Of a DNA stretch of 64,000 bases, positions 35,611 to 47,080 are shown in pieces. Source of the stretch: Silurus meridionalis (Eukaryota; Chordata; Actinopteri; Siluriformes; Siluridae). The stretch is taken from assembly GCF_014805685.1 (NCBI RefSeq), contig NC_060893.1, positions 18,010,025 through 18,074,024 of the forward strand. The letters run 5' to 3'. Under the pieces are notes generated by a model, which did no database searches, was not told the DNA's origin, and worked only from the letters and a program-made list of their open reading frames with translations. The first letter of the stretch is position 1. The number at the start of each line of letters is the position of its first letter. A program made the position numbers and the translations under genes.

Positions 35611-36129
35611 AACCCCCCTAAGGTTTATATTACTTGAAGAATTTTCTGTGAGAGTGAAATGCGACTTATCATAGACATTTATTTGTAACTTATTACAAAA
35701 AATTCTTTAATAAAGATAAAAAGTAAAATTGCACAATGTATAATTGAATAAAGGGGAAAACATGATCATAAGCTCCAGTGGATCGAAAAAATTGCAAAGA
35801 ATAAAATAAGATATAAAAAAATGTAAAATTGTTTATGTTCTGATTTGATATGACATTGTTTTGGATGTCATGGAACGTTTACAAGAGGAGATTTTTCTGA
35901 GTGTCCCAGTAATTGGCCCAAGAACAACTGATGTGGACACCTAGACAATCACTTAAATAATGGACATGTCAATCTAAATCTAAATAGATAGGCTTCTTTA
36001 CCTTACCATTATTTGCCTGCCATTGGGTCAGATCAACATTCAATTCTTCCTGTTAAACCTTAACTTTGTATGAAATATTCTACCACATTTGCACTTGTCC
36101 ATTAGAATTCTCATTAATCACTCATGAGA

Positions 36130-36440
36130 TCACATGCTAAAAATAGTGAATTGTCTAGAAACATAAAATATGAATGTTTAAAATATTACAATTTTTGTGT
36201 TACCATTGCCATGGAGATAGGTCTTTTCTCCCTGCTGCTATTAGACTTTACAATCAAAGCTGCTCCCAGTAAACCAGTCACCATAATACACACTGTTATT
36301 ACTGTTTAACTGCAATAATAACAATAACAAAGTATTTTAAACATGTGCAATACCAGAATATTTAAAATAGTGCAATATTACCTGTGTGCAATATGTCTGT
36401 GTGCAATCTTATCTTATCTTACCTTGATGATCTGTACCCC
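36130..36440 (+). mobile_element. Possible LINE ORF end and 3' tail
   Basis: TCTCCCTGCTGCTATTAGAC reads as the C-terminal SLLPAAIRLYNQ-like motif that closes the ORF in several fish LINEs. It is followed by CAATAATAAC and a series of TGTGCAATA units (36345-36405), a typical simple 3' tail. No larger coding region is present. Confidence 0.5.
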
Positions 36441-36654
36441 TATCACTGATTGTGATCACCTGTTTCATGTTACTACTTGAATAGTAGGTCTATGTATACC
36501 ATGTTGTGTGTCCCTCCTGCAATGCTTTATTGTTGTCCAAGCCTCATTTTATGTCCTCTATATTGTAAATATGTATTTCTTTAGTTTTGACACTAGTTCA
36601 TGTTTTATGTCTCTGCTTAAAGATTATTCCTAACAAAACTTGGCTATTTAAGTA

Positions 36655-37164
36655 CAGCGGTACCTTGACCTGCGAGTGCATTAATGTACGAGTTTTCCGA
36701 GGTACGAGCGGACGATTTTTTGCTTTGTTACGCGAGCAAAAAATTAAGGAACGAGCTCGAGACGCCACTGCTAGATGGCAAAGCGAAAGTACAAAAATTT
36801 TAAAGTTTAGGGATACGTAGTGCACAGTAGTGATTCCGAAAAACGAGTTTTCCCTCCGCCTCCGCTTATCGCCTCTACCCCCCTTCGCAAGCGTAAACAA
36901 ACATTTGTAAAAACACTGCATAAAACTTTATTATATCTTTACATACTCTTTCTACTATGTTTTTATACAAGATTTGTTATTTAGAAATGTATTTACCTAA
37001 TTTAATAACATGAAACATAAATAACGGGGTGTCATTTTGAAGGTTGGAACGAATTAATGCCATTTGAAATATTTTGAATTGGGAAAATTTATTTGATGTG
37101 CGAGCAAATTGCGATACGAGCTAGTCCACGGAACAAATTAAACTCATAGGTCAAGGTACCACTG
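36655..37164. mobile_element. 510-bp TA-flanked non-autonomous DNA transposon
   Basis: The ends CAGCGGTACCTTGACCTGCG and, reversed, CAGTGGTACCTTGACCTATG are inverted repeats. TA flanks both sides (36653-36654 and 37165-37166). A subterminal motif with TACGAG/CGAGCAAA character appears at both ends. TA duplication suits the Tc1/mariner/pogo group. No transposase is coded; the open frames inside are unrelated. Confidence 0.82.
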
Positions 37165-37166
37165 TA

Positions 37167-37941
37167 TTGAACTTTTGTTATGATATTTGTATTTACCACA
37201 ATGATTACCACATACCAAGTTTAACACTCGCTTCCTATCACCACATGCTACAACAAAACTATAATATGCATCTAGAATTAATAATAATTAAGAACATTAT
37301 CTATATTGATCTTAAATAATGAGACAAATACTTTTGCAAAATTACTTCTACAGTATGTAAACTGTATGTTGGAAGAATTTACAATTATTATATCTTTAGC
37401 CTTCAAATACCAAACTTTATGTACACCTACACATTAGTTTAAATTCTGTAAAAGAAAAACAGGGAGAGTTACTTCTTTAAAAGTCTTGACAACTCTTCCA
37501 GGTACCCTGAGATGACCTCTGTCTTCAGTTGCCTACCAACAGTGCTGCAGAATACTGAAGTGATCAATGCCACGGGACATTCAATATGTAAGAGCTTACT
37601 TGCAAGTTTGCTGTTTGAGTTATTCTGTATAAGTGGCACGGCAAGTTCAAAATTCTTTGACCAACGTTATACAGTACAGTCTCTTGTAGAGATCTTTCTG
37701 TATAAAGCCATGTGCAAAAATGATGGGTCTCAGTCTGAAGAACACACAAGTAATGAGCTTGCAATGACACTCCAGTACATAAGGGGGTGAATGAGTCTCT
37801 TCTGTAGTAACATGGAGTAATGGATCCTGTATGTCACATTAATCAAATGGTCCAAAAGTCTAGTTGTAGATGCATACTTTAACCATAATTCTCCTCGCAG
37901 ATCTCTACTCACATTGTTCTAACTGGTTCTGGGGTTATGAG
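37167..37941. other. No recognised feature
   Basis: A pair of overlapping opposite-strand open frames at about 37512-37790 shows no recognisable protein. Confidence 0.4.
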
Positions 37942-38060
37942 GCAATATTAGCTCAATGGTTAGGGATCTGTTCAGAAAGGCAGCATTTGTTGCTTGGACC
38001 AAATATTTAATTAGACTTCATATAGTTTCTTTTTACTTTGTATAAAAGCATCTGCTAATT
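37942..38060 (+). mobile_element. Short L2-tailed SINE remnant
   Basis: The head is ATTAGCTCAATGGTTAGGGA and the end is GTATAAAAGCATCTGCTAAT, the L2-type tail. Most of the body is deleted. Confidence 0.65.
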
Positions 38061-38300
38061 GAATAAGCAGAACTAATTTGCCATAAGCCAAGAACTTTTC
38101 CAAAACTGTTCAGAGACTTGCTATTCTCTAGATTTTTATGTAAGCCTTAAGTGCTTGAACAGGTGCACAAGCATTTGTCACAGACATATTTTGACACTAT
38201 CTGGTCCGATCAAGTGGGTGAATGTAAAAGTGACAATTGACAAAAGATTATTGTTGTAGATTTCCTATTTTCAGAGCTAAACTTAAATGTACAATTATAT

Positions 38301-38661
38301 GAGCAAACGTTTGTGTACAACTGACCATAAAATGTGTGCTTTTTAAACATCCCCTATTTACTGTTATATGTGCCCATTCAGCTATGAGTCAAGTACTGAT
38401 GTAGGGTGAGGAGGCCTGAGGTGCAGTCAGCTTTCCAATTCGTCCCAAGCTTTTCCATTCAACCAACCAAACCATATTTTTAAGGAGCTGGCTTTGTGCA
38501 CAAGGGCATTGTCATGCTGGAACAGGTTTGGGTCTTTAGTTCTATTAAAGGGAAAATATAATTCTACTGCATCCAATGGCATCCTATACAATTGTGTACT
38601 TCCAATTTTATGATAACTGTTGGAGGAAGAACCACATATGGCTAAAAAACTCAGGTGTAAA
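38301..38661 (-). mobile_element. Tc1-like transposon relic (copy 5 of 6)
   Basis: It shares with the other copies the blocks TGATGTAGGGTGAGGAGGCC, CATTGTCATGCTGGAACAGG, CATCCTATACAATTGTGTAC and AGAACCACATATGGCTAAAA. It is non-coding. Confidence 0.8.
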
Positions 38662-40310
38662 GATTGAAAGTAATGACTTTTGTCCTCATTGTTTATTAGT
38701 TTTAAATTTGTCTGTGTGGCAGACTACATCATTAGCTAAGCACAGCACATTAGCTAAACCACATTTATTAAATACTTGTTATTTAATTTGCTGGTACAGG
38801 CAGCCATATTACACATTCATTGTTGCATATCATGGTAACCATCAACTAACTACAATGAAACAAGTTAACCTGGCATTGTAAACTAACAACAGTATCAGCT
38901 AACTCCAGTATCAGTATATTGGTATATATTGGCAAGTGGTATAAAAATGTTCCTTTTAAGTTAAAATTAATCTTTTTATCTTTATTAAATCTTTATTAAA
39001 ATAAATAAGTTAACTAGCTTTATTACCTCCACCTGTTTTCATTTAACATTGTAATCATTTTACCACTGTTTATTTTTTACTCCAAACCGATTTTTTTTTT
39101 TTTTTTTACTTTAAATGTCTCTCATTCCATTTTTCCGATCAGACACTGCAGCCTTCAAACATGGCCACCCTGGACTCCAATTACCAACACACACTTTAAC
39201 ATTTTTCAGTCACCTCTCATACTGAATCCAATCACACACCTGTCTCCAATTACACTTTTTTAAAGGTGTTTAAATAATTTAGTTTACTTCAAAGCAATAT
39301 GCTCAGTTGCTTTACCAAGTAATTTGCTACTTTTCCATTTTGTTTTAGATTATAGCCTGTCCTATGTTAAAATGTTTGTTCTGTGCTTGAACGTTCTCCA
39401 TTTTTTATCTACTTTTTTTATTGTCTATTGCCTAAGTCTTTATTAAACCTGTCTAAATCTGCATTAGCATTTGTCCAACATTCATTTTATCACACAAGTA
39501 GTTGTCAACAACAAAACCTTCAGTTGTATGCACTTAGATTGAGTTATCTTCTAGAATTGTATTTAGGATGTCTTCAGTTTTCATTGAAGATTGTGAGATT
39601 ACCAGTGACTTCTCTGGGGGACACAATTTTAATAGAGAGCTGCACCATAACATTGTGTGAACTGTAAACCATGCACTCTACAAAAAGTAGGTTTAATTGT
39701 TTTGTAGCCCATTGGACAAAGATCTGCATTACATGTTTCCACTAAGACAAATGAAGCTAGCCACTATACCTTTAAAATGGTGTTTGTGCTACTCCAGAAC
39801 ATAAACATGCAGAGTAAAGGTCTAACTTTTTAAAACAAAAGCTCAAACTGTAGATCTCCAAAGTTATTACAGACTTTCCATCTGTTTAAATCATTTTATT
39901 CATTCTATATTGAAAACCCATGTACTCTAACCATGTCAAATAAAAATTTCTTTAGAATATGTGTAATTAATAGAAATGATAACGTGAAATGCAACAAAAC
40001 AAAACATAACCACTTCAAGCTGTTTGCATGCGTGACATAATGATTATGGTGTTAGCATTATATACAAATGTTGTCATATTGGTTGCTTAAATGTCAATTT
40101 GGTTGCAACTTTTAAGAATCTAATTTAATGTACTACATTTTGTATGGTCCAGTGTAATGTTGTTGGTGTTATATATAATCTATGACTATGGAATGTATAG
40201 ACTCCAGCTTGCTTTCACTTTACTTATATGATTCAGCTAAAAACTTATTGTTCTTTGGATCAACTGTAGACCATGAACTAATTCTAAAAACTCTCATAAA
40301 TTTAATTTGA
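38662..40310. other. No recognised feature
   Basis: AT-rich sequence. Two open frames of about 95-100 codons (38576-38881, which starts inside the relic, and 39383-39667) show no recognised protein and low-complexity AT codons. Confidence 0.4.
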
Positions 40311-40340
40311 ACCGCCACTGGCTGGAACATCGTTGAGGTC

Positions 40341-40583
40341 AGGCAGGGACTGATCTGAGGCAGAGCAACACCCCTGCGAAGCTTGGGAACGAAGAATCCA
40401 CCATGTCTGAACATTGGGAGCGGAGCAGCGCCCTCTCTGGCAGCCTCTGCGAAGCTCGAGAACAATAAAACCGCCCTGTCGGGGCTCAGGAGCAGAGCAC
40501 TGCTCTCTCTGGCCTCCTGTGTGAGGCTTTGGGAACAATTAAACCATCCTGTCGGTGCTCGGGAGCGGAGCGACGCCCACAGT
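40341..40583. repeat. GC-rich tandem array, ~71-73-bp units
   Basis: Units start at 40378 (GAAGCTTGGGAAC), 40451 (GAAGCTCGAGAAC) and 40522 (GAGGCTTTGGGAAC), with a partial unit before. Each contains a (G)GGAGCGGAGC or AGGAGCAGAGC block. Divergence is about 20-25%. It sits beside an LTR-like edge. Confidence 0.8.
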
Positions 40584-40696
40584 CGGAACAGGAAGTTATA
40601 AAGGGGTCAGGTAATGTGGTACAGGTGTCTGCAATTAGCGCAGGGAGAGGCTGAGAGAGAGCCTTGGAGGAAGGTGTGGCAGGAGGATCCCTGACA
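40584..40696 (-). mobile_element. Possible LTR 5' edge
   Basis: On the minus strand it starts TGTCAGGGATCCTCCTGCC, runs about 100 bp to a TATA-like CCTTTATAACTT, and leads into the tandem array. The TGTCAG start resembles the solo LTR at 42.9-43.4 kb. The other end and a target duplication were not found, so the call is tentative. Confidence 0.4.
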
Positions 40697-41544
40697 CATA
40701 CTTTAGTGGCACAGTGGTTGACGTGGACTTTATTTGACTTCCCTCTATATTGTATATAGTAGATAGCTTGTAATGTAATAAGTAGAATTAGTAATAATTA
40801 GGATAATTTCAAAACAGTACATGGCAAGAAACATGAAGCATAATATTGTAACTTTTATTCCTTTCACTAAAAAGGCTCACACGATAAACTCGAGAGAGTT
40901 TCAGCCGTTATATCACTGACAACGCTAATGTGTCTTTAAGACACATAAAGATTAAACAGATTGAAATACACCCAGTTATCTGTGAGCAGAATTAAAATGA
41001 ATATGTATGAGATTAGATTTAAAGCTCCCTTGCTGTAATAATGTTTAAGTACCAGAGGAATAGCACTCTTCCTGGTAGGTCTTTGTGCTGAATTATGCAT
41101 CACAAATAGGTCATGTTGTACTAAAGTGAAGTCAATGGCAGGAGTGTGCTTCCAAAAGAAGACCTCAGGTTCATCAGCCTTTAATGAATTCAAACTTTCT
41201 TCTTTTCTAACAGCCACTTGCCCAGTGCCATATAGTGCCACATTCAAACCTTTTCTAACAGCCACTTGCCCAGTGCCACATAGTGCATAAAGTCTAGTTG
41301 GTACTAATCATCACAGCATAATCCAAACCTCACTTTTAGTACATAGTAGGAATAAGTAGTAATAGGAACTATATAAAATGTAATATTATTAATTATATTA
41401 ATATATCTATAAATTAATTCTAAGCACCAACCTTACAAATACGAACCTTACTAACCCTAAAACTGCTCAGTATATTTTCAGAATTGCATCCCAGCTAACA
41501 ATTTTAGGTTTGAGGTTAGCAGGTGGTTTTGTCAAACATTATAC
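40697..41544. other. One local 37-bp duplication, otherwise nothing recognised
   Basis: A 37-bp segment at 41202-41238 (CTTTTCTAACAGCCACTTGC...) is repeated at 41250-41286 with one mismatch. The rest is AT-rich and unassigned. Confidence 0.5.
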
Positions 41545-42598
41545 ACTATATTTATAAAAGTATTGGGACACCTGACCTTTCCATCCATATGTGGTTCTTC
41601 TGTTTCTTTCTGTTACCACAGAGTTAAAGGCACACAATTGTATACAATGCCTTTGCATGCAGTAGCATTGTATTTTCCCTTCTCTTGAACTACAGTAGGA
41701 GACCAAAACAATGAAAAACAAAAAGATGAATTACAATGCTGACTGCACCCCAGGAAACTTTCTCTCTCTCTCGCTCTCTCTCTCAAGTAAACATGCCCCT
41801 GAGGCTCCAGTCCTTTCTTCTCTTTAGATCTGCCTGGTTTATTCTGACAGCCTACCCCTGGATGGAGTCCTTCTCAATTGAGACCACTCTGTGCATCTGG
41901 GGATGGTTCCACAGCTACAGCCTAAAGATCCATGAAGCTGCTGAGCAACTCAAAAACTATGATAACTGATTCAAACTATAATTAATATCAACAGTCTACT
42001 ACAGTGGCTCAGTACCACAGATTGCATGAATAGATCTGCATTTATCTGCATATATTACTAAACACCTCAACAATGTAATTACAATGAATGGACATTCGGT
42101 GCCACCCAGATGAGCATGGCTTTCCTTTTGGGTCTGGTTCCTCTCAAGGTTTTTTCCTTATACATTTTTAAGGAGTTTTTATACAATTTGGTGAGAGTTC
42201 CTTGCCACAGTCACTACTGGCTCATCCATCAGGGATAAACAATTATAAGGAAATAACTTGTTTTCAATAAACATACATTATTTTTCATAACCTTATTACC
42301 ACTCTATCTGTGTAAAGCTGCTTTGGGACAATGTCCAATGTAAAAAGCGCTATACAATAAAATCGAATTAATTTTAATTGAATTGAATTGAATCACCCTA
42401 CATCAGGACCTGACTTTACTAACGCCCTTGTGGATGAATAAGCACAAATCTCCACAAGTAAAATTCTAATTTGTGGAACATTTACAGAAGAGTGGAGGAT
42501 AATATAAAAGCAAATGGGGAACTAGATATGAATTGGGATGTATAAAAATCAGATACAAATCTTATGGTCAGGAGTCCACAAACTTTTGTAAATAAATT
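41545..42598 (+). mobile_element. Tc1-like transposon relic (copy 6 of 6), split by an insertion
   Basis: The left part (41545-41755) starts CACTATATTTATAAAAGTAT and runs to GCTGACTGCACCCCAGG. The right part (about 42393-42598) resumes CACCCTACATCAGGACCTGA and ends GTCCACAAACTTTTG. Copy 2 has these joined with only six extra bases between, so the 41756-42392 segment is an insertion. Confidence 0.85.
41756..42392 (+). mobile_element. Retroelement 3' end nested in the Tc1-like relic
   Basis: It starts in a CT-rich run. It contains GGGTCTGGTTCCTCTCAAGG, GAGTTCCTTGCCACAGTCAC and GTAAAGCTGCTTTGGGACAA, and ends GCGCTATACAATAAAATCGA followed by TTGAA pentamers. This is a very common fish element end of LINE 3' type. 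The clade is uncertain. The ORF of 77 codons at 41736-41969 straddles the junction and is not a gene. Confidence 0.65.
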
Positions 42599-42877
42599 CT
42601 AGTTTTGTAATCTGTGAAGTATTCCAGGTGTTCTGAGAATTTATTTTGCCTCATTTTTTTAATAAAAACTTAGATATGGTGTATAAGGATTATTTATTTA
42701 ATAAAATTCAAGCAAATTATTATCAGTGCATATGTTTTACAAACATTTCCAGCTGGTTGTAAGAAACTATTTCCATCAGCATATAGTGCAATCTGCTATT
42801 CTTAGTGCATCTGTTTAAAGCTGCACAAAAAGTCTACAGCTAATAAATCAGAAGTCTAACTATTATTTCATTCATAG

Positions 42878-43373
42878 TGTCAGAGAACACGGGTGCAGGT
42901 GTTTAATAGTTTTAGGTTTAAAAACAGGCTTTAATAAAAAGTAATCAGACTGAGCAATGGGGCAAAGGCTAAAGAAAGTCCAAAAACAGTCCAGGGTCAA
43001 AAACACAGGCAAACGGGGCAATGCAGGAAAAGACAAAACCAAAATCCAAAACAGGTAAAAAAAAAAATAATAATCCAGAAACCGGCAATCTAGGCAAAAC
43101 AGGGCAGAGCAAAAACATAAATCACAAAACAGTCCCAAGTCCAAACCAGGTAACTAGGGAGAACAGAAAACAGGTTCAGGATCAGGATCAGGATCAGGAT
43201 CGCAAATATAATTTAAGGGGCAAGGAAGCCGGTAAAATAATCTGGCCAGGAGCTAAAGTCTTAATTGTACTTATACACCGGGAGGCGCGGGAAAAACGGC
43301 AAGATGGCCGCCAACCCGGAAGTGCTCAACGCGAAACCGGAAGTGCGCGCAGTGTGCACCGGAGATCCTGACA
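42878..43373 (-). mobile_element. Solo LTR with 5-bp target duplication
   Basis: The ends are TGTCAG and CTGACA. The flanks are CATAG at 42873-42877 and 43374-43378, a perfect duplication. On the minus strand the 5' (U3-like) side is GC-rich, with two CTTCCGG Ets-type sites, a GGCGGCCATCTT YY1-type site and TGTATAAG (TATA-like, near 43270). Then come a T-rich region, an ATTAAA signal near 42930 and the end GTGTTCTCTGACA. No internal retroviral genes or second LTR are present, so it is a solo LTR of a Gypsy-like or related element. A (GGATCA)n tract lies at about 43172-43200. Confidence 0.87.
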
Positions 43374-43378
43374 CATAG

Positions 43379-44137
43379 CCCTGCTCAAGCTCAAAATTCG
43401 TTCATAGATATGAACTGCTTATAAAGTTTGTGTATTTCAGGTGAATATTACCATGTTATCTCTACTCTTGTTGCCAAGAATCTAAAGGTGAAGAGTAAAA
43501 CTGTGTAAAACTAAGCAGATAGATAAATCTGATTTGTGTAATTGGTAGCCTATAATTGGGTGTCATAAAAACTTTCAATAACATTAAGAAAGCATTCATT
43601 TATTAACTTAAAATGTCTTTGCCCATCTCAGACATCAATAACCTATTTTCTATATTTTTTTTATCACTATCGTGTCATTTTTTTCATTGTCAGCTCTCAT
43701 CTAGGTGGACACTCGAGCTTCCTGCACACACTATTTTAAAGACCTTAATTTATGCACAGAATGCAGTAATTTGTTCAAGCCCCTTCTGTGTTGCTAATGT
43801 TTGCCAAGCCTTTAATACTGACCAGGTTTCAGTCCCTATGTTAGATATTGCCCTGCCTACGTCATTCTTGTTTGGTAATGGTTTGATGGTTAATGGTTTT
43901 GTATCGTTCTTTGCATGCTGATTTGGATTCAAACTATTCACTTTATTTGCATACTCATTCATTCTGGGGCAACAAGGTCACAAGTAGCATGGTTGAGGTT
44001 TAGCAAATACACAACCTGTTATTAACGAGTATTCATGCTAACTAAGGGTACTAAATTCATTCTAAAGATCAGCGTTTAATGTACAGTTTATATTTAAATA
44101 ATCGTATTGGTCAATGTCACATATTATTGAAAATAAA
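43379..44137. other. No recognised feature
   Basis: A 102-codon frame at 43613-43921 has no recognisable domain, and an opposite-strand frame overlaps it. Confidence 0.4.
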
Positions 44138-44296
44138 GAAAAGAAAACAAGAGAAGTCTTACTTTTCTTTCTCCCATGATCTACAAGAAATTTAGATGAT
44201 GCAATTTCTTGTTACATTTCATCTGAGTCGAATATTACGGATCATTACCCAGGGGTGATTGTGTTCATGTTACATTGAGTGAGTGTTGATGGAATG
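44138..44296 (+). repeat. Unknown repeat, copy 1
   Basis: About 160 bp that align along their length, at roughly 80% identity by eye, with 46275-46427. Shared blocks include AAAGAAAACAAGAGAAG, AGATGATGCAAT, ATATTACGGATCATT and CCAGGGGTGA. I recognise no known family and no coding capacity. Confidence 0.75.
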
Positions 44297-44687
44297 TTTG
44301 TTACAGAATTTGTTACAGAATGTTTTAAATTATTTATTTTTCCTAACAATAACCAATTTACATGAGAATCACAAAAAATTTTAATATATAACATTTTACT
44401 AAGCATGCATTATTCTATTTTTTCTCTTTCACAACAACTTTCAACTGTCTTCACATACCAAACTAAAAAAATCCAACATGGTTTTTGCTGAAAAGACTGA
44501 GACAAAACTATACTTAATGAGTGTTATGCACAGTTGATGTGATTAGTACTTGCTGTATGAAGATGATGCACTGCCAGGTTTCCTCCACTGTAAATACAAA
44601 TGGCAATCCAAATCACCCCTCATCAAAGCTTACATAAATACAGTACACGCACACAGTATACACAGTGCACACTCTCACGCACGCAAG

Positions 44688-44690
<3 letters not shown>

Positions 44691-44752
<62 letters not shown>
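44691..44752. repeat. (CA)n microsatellite
   Basis: About 62 bases of CA. Confidence 0.95.
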
Positions 44753-44753
<1 letters not shown>

Positions 44754-45529
44754 AATTATAGTAAAAGAGGTTTAATCCAACTGATACATTAAATAGAAAG
44801 TTCTTATTTTTATTTAGGAGCATCTATATGCATGAGATGCAACAAAAAGAGACTAGAAGACAACAAACAGTCACTATTTGATCTACTTCAATTCATAATG
44901 ATTGATCACAAATGCTTGTTTTGTTATATTCATTACAATAATTATTAATTCATTGCTAAATTTCCTAAGTACTTCTCTGACTCCTTGCTAAGTAAAGTAG
45001 GAAGTTCAAATTGAAGATAGTGTTTCAGCAATCACTGTCCTAATAGGATAAGACTTTTATTATTCATTATATTAAATTATGTCGACAAAATATTCACTCT
45101 TGGCCTCTTAGGAATATTGATATCAAACAAATTGTTGGCATATAGCATGAACCAGGCTTATTATCTTGGCTGTCAGAATAAATTTTAGTCTGGATCTTTT
45201 TTTTCAATCCCACACAAGTAGAGCTGAGATCCATGAGAAAGTATTTATGAAGCTACTCTGTATTATTATATGATGATTGCTACTCTGCTTCCACTTATCT
45301 GAGATATATGTTTACTATATCAGTGTAGAATTTTGACAGCCCTAATTAATATATAAGAATTTCAAATTTTGTTATCCATTCAATGTATACAAGCTGAACA
45401 ATCATCATATAGAACATATGGAACATTTGTGGTGTGTGAGAGCCAGGAAATGATGCACCAGTTGTAGGTTGAAAAAAAAACTCAAAGACAGGAAATAGGT
45501 TGATGGGCTGAAAGCAGTACGCAGAAAAA
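44753..45529. other. No recognised feature
   Basis: AT-rich, unassigned sequence. Confidence 0.45.
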
Positions 45530-45632
45530 GTAACAAGTCTGAATAAATAGTCAAGTAAAGTACTGATACCAGAAAAATCTACTTAAGTAAAGTAACTAAG
45601 TATTTTTACTTTGTTACTTCCCACCTCTGGCT
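45530..45632 (-). mobile_element. Fragment of a hAT-derived non-autonomous element
   Basis: The minus strand reads CCAGAGGTGGGAAGTAACAA then AAGTAAAAATACTTAGTTAC and TTACTTAAGTAGATTTTTCT. The CAGAGGTGGG(A)AGTAAC start and AAGTA-rich interior are typical of a common fish hAT-type non-autonomous family. Only one end is visible. Confidence 0.65.
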
Positions 45633-45706
45633 TTACAATAAAGTGAAGACTTAAATAATCTTACTCTTTTCTTTATCTCGTGCTAGACTGTGAAAATATT
45701 GACATC

Positions 45707-45709
<3 letters not shown>

Positions 45710-45777
<68 letters not shown>

Positions 45778-45778
45778 T
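45710..45778. repeat. (ATT)n microsatellite
   Basis: About 69 bases of ATT. Confidence 0.95.
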
Positions 45779-46274
45779 ATTTTTGAAAACTACAGAGTTT
45801 CCTGAAGTGGAATAGTTTTACTTTTTTGTGCATATCTCAACCACATAGACAGTTTCATAATATCTCTATTTATACCTTTACACATGGAAAAATGACATTA
45901 CTGTCAAATTTGAAAGGTTACAATAGAAACAGAGTTCTCACTTTATTATTATTGTCATTAGCTTAATTTTCTCAGTTCATGTTAACATAATGACAATAGT
46001 AATAGTAATTCAGTCAATACTGTTCTGTTGGTTAAATTCGTTAATGTCTTTCATTAGAACATTTAAACAGTTTAAAACCTGTGTACAGAGTGTGGAACTG
46101 CTTTTCTCTTGATCAGGTTATGAGGAAAACACATTTTGGATCTTTAGTCTGACTGAGAGTTATTAACACTGCTATTGTTAAACTGGTTTCTTACTAAACA
46201 TGATCATCTGAAAAATTGTTGTGTTACAGTATTGTTCTGTAGTTTCAAAAGAAACTTTTTGTAATCAAAAAAAA

Positions 46275-46427
46275 AAAGAAAACAAGAGAAGACATTATTT
46301 TTCTTCCCATTATCTTGAAATTCAGATGATGCAATGTTTTTGTTAGATTTCACCTGATTTAAATATTACGGATCATTTCCCAGGGGTGAATGTGTTAATG
46401 ATACACTGAGTGATTCCTAAAGGAATG
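46275..46427 (+). repeat. Unknown repeat, copy 2
   Basis: Direct-orientation relative of 44138-44296, about 2.1 kb downstream. Similarity stops at both ends, so it is not simply part of a larger segmental duplication. Confidence 0.75.
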
Positions 46428-46984
46428 TTGTGAGACATGTATGAATGTTTTTATCACCTATAATGGATGACTCATGGAAAAAGGATGTTTCAGGCATGAG
46501 TTAATAAATGGATTCACACAGTAATCAGAAAACTTGAATATTATTAAGCTCTTTAATAATTCTTTTTTAAGCTGTAATGTGCTAAGAAAGTCAAATTTTG
46601 TATGTAGAGCAGAAGTATTATTTTAATGTGTTTAATGTTTTCAGATATTTATCTGATATTTGCACATATGAACACTGTTTGAAATCTTAGCTGTACATTT
46701 CATTAATATTTGTAACTACAGTATTTGTGGTACACAAACCATAGCGTCATCCATGCCTGATTGCAGGCATCAAAGTCTAATCTTATCCAAACCTGTCAAT
46801 CATGAATAAATATATCTGCACATTATTTGGGCAAAATACGGTATACTTTGCTTTCCTAATGTATATACATTCAGAGTTTCTTAATAGTTTGGGAACACTT
46901 GGTCTTTTGTGTTTTTGAGATACATGTTTCTATTCTTAATAGGCACCAAACAATGTAAAAGACAAAACACAAAAGTATTGGACA

Positions 46985-47080
46985 GTGAATGACATGTAGA
47001 AAGGTTCTATGAACAGACTGGTACATTTTGGACATTTTGGGCTCTTCCAGAAGAACTTATATGAGACAGAGAGCAGAAAT
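46985..47080 (+). mobile_element. Tc1 transposon, 5' part of a split copy
   Basis: The frame reads RKVL, stop, TDWYILDILGSSRRTYMR then QRAEMMV. It corresponds to the KVLWTDESKFEIFGS block around the first catalytic Asp of Tc1 transposases. The Trp codon is a stop. The Asp of TD is kept. It breaks off where the mariner at 47081 begins. Confidence 0.78.

Noticed and set aside
43613..43921. 102-codon frame as a small secreted or membrane protein
   Set aside because: Hydrophobic start, but a 70-codon opposite-strand frame overlaps it. No homology was recognised and the AT composition makes chance likely.
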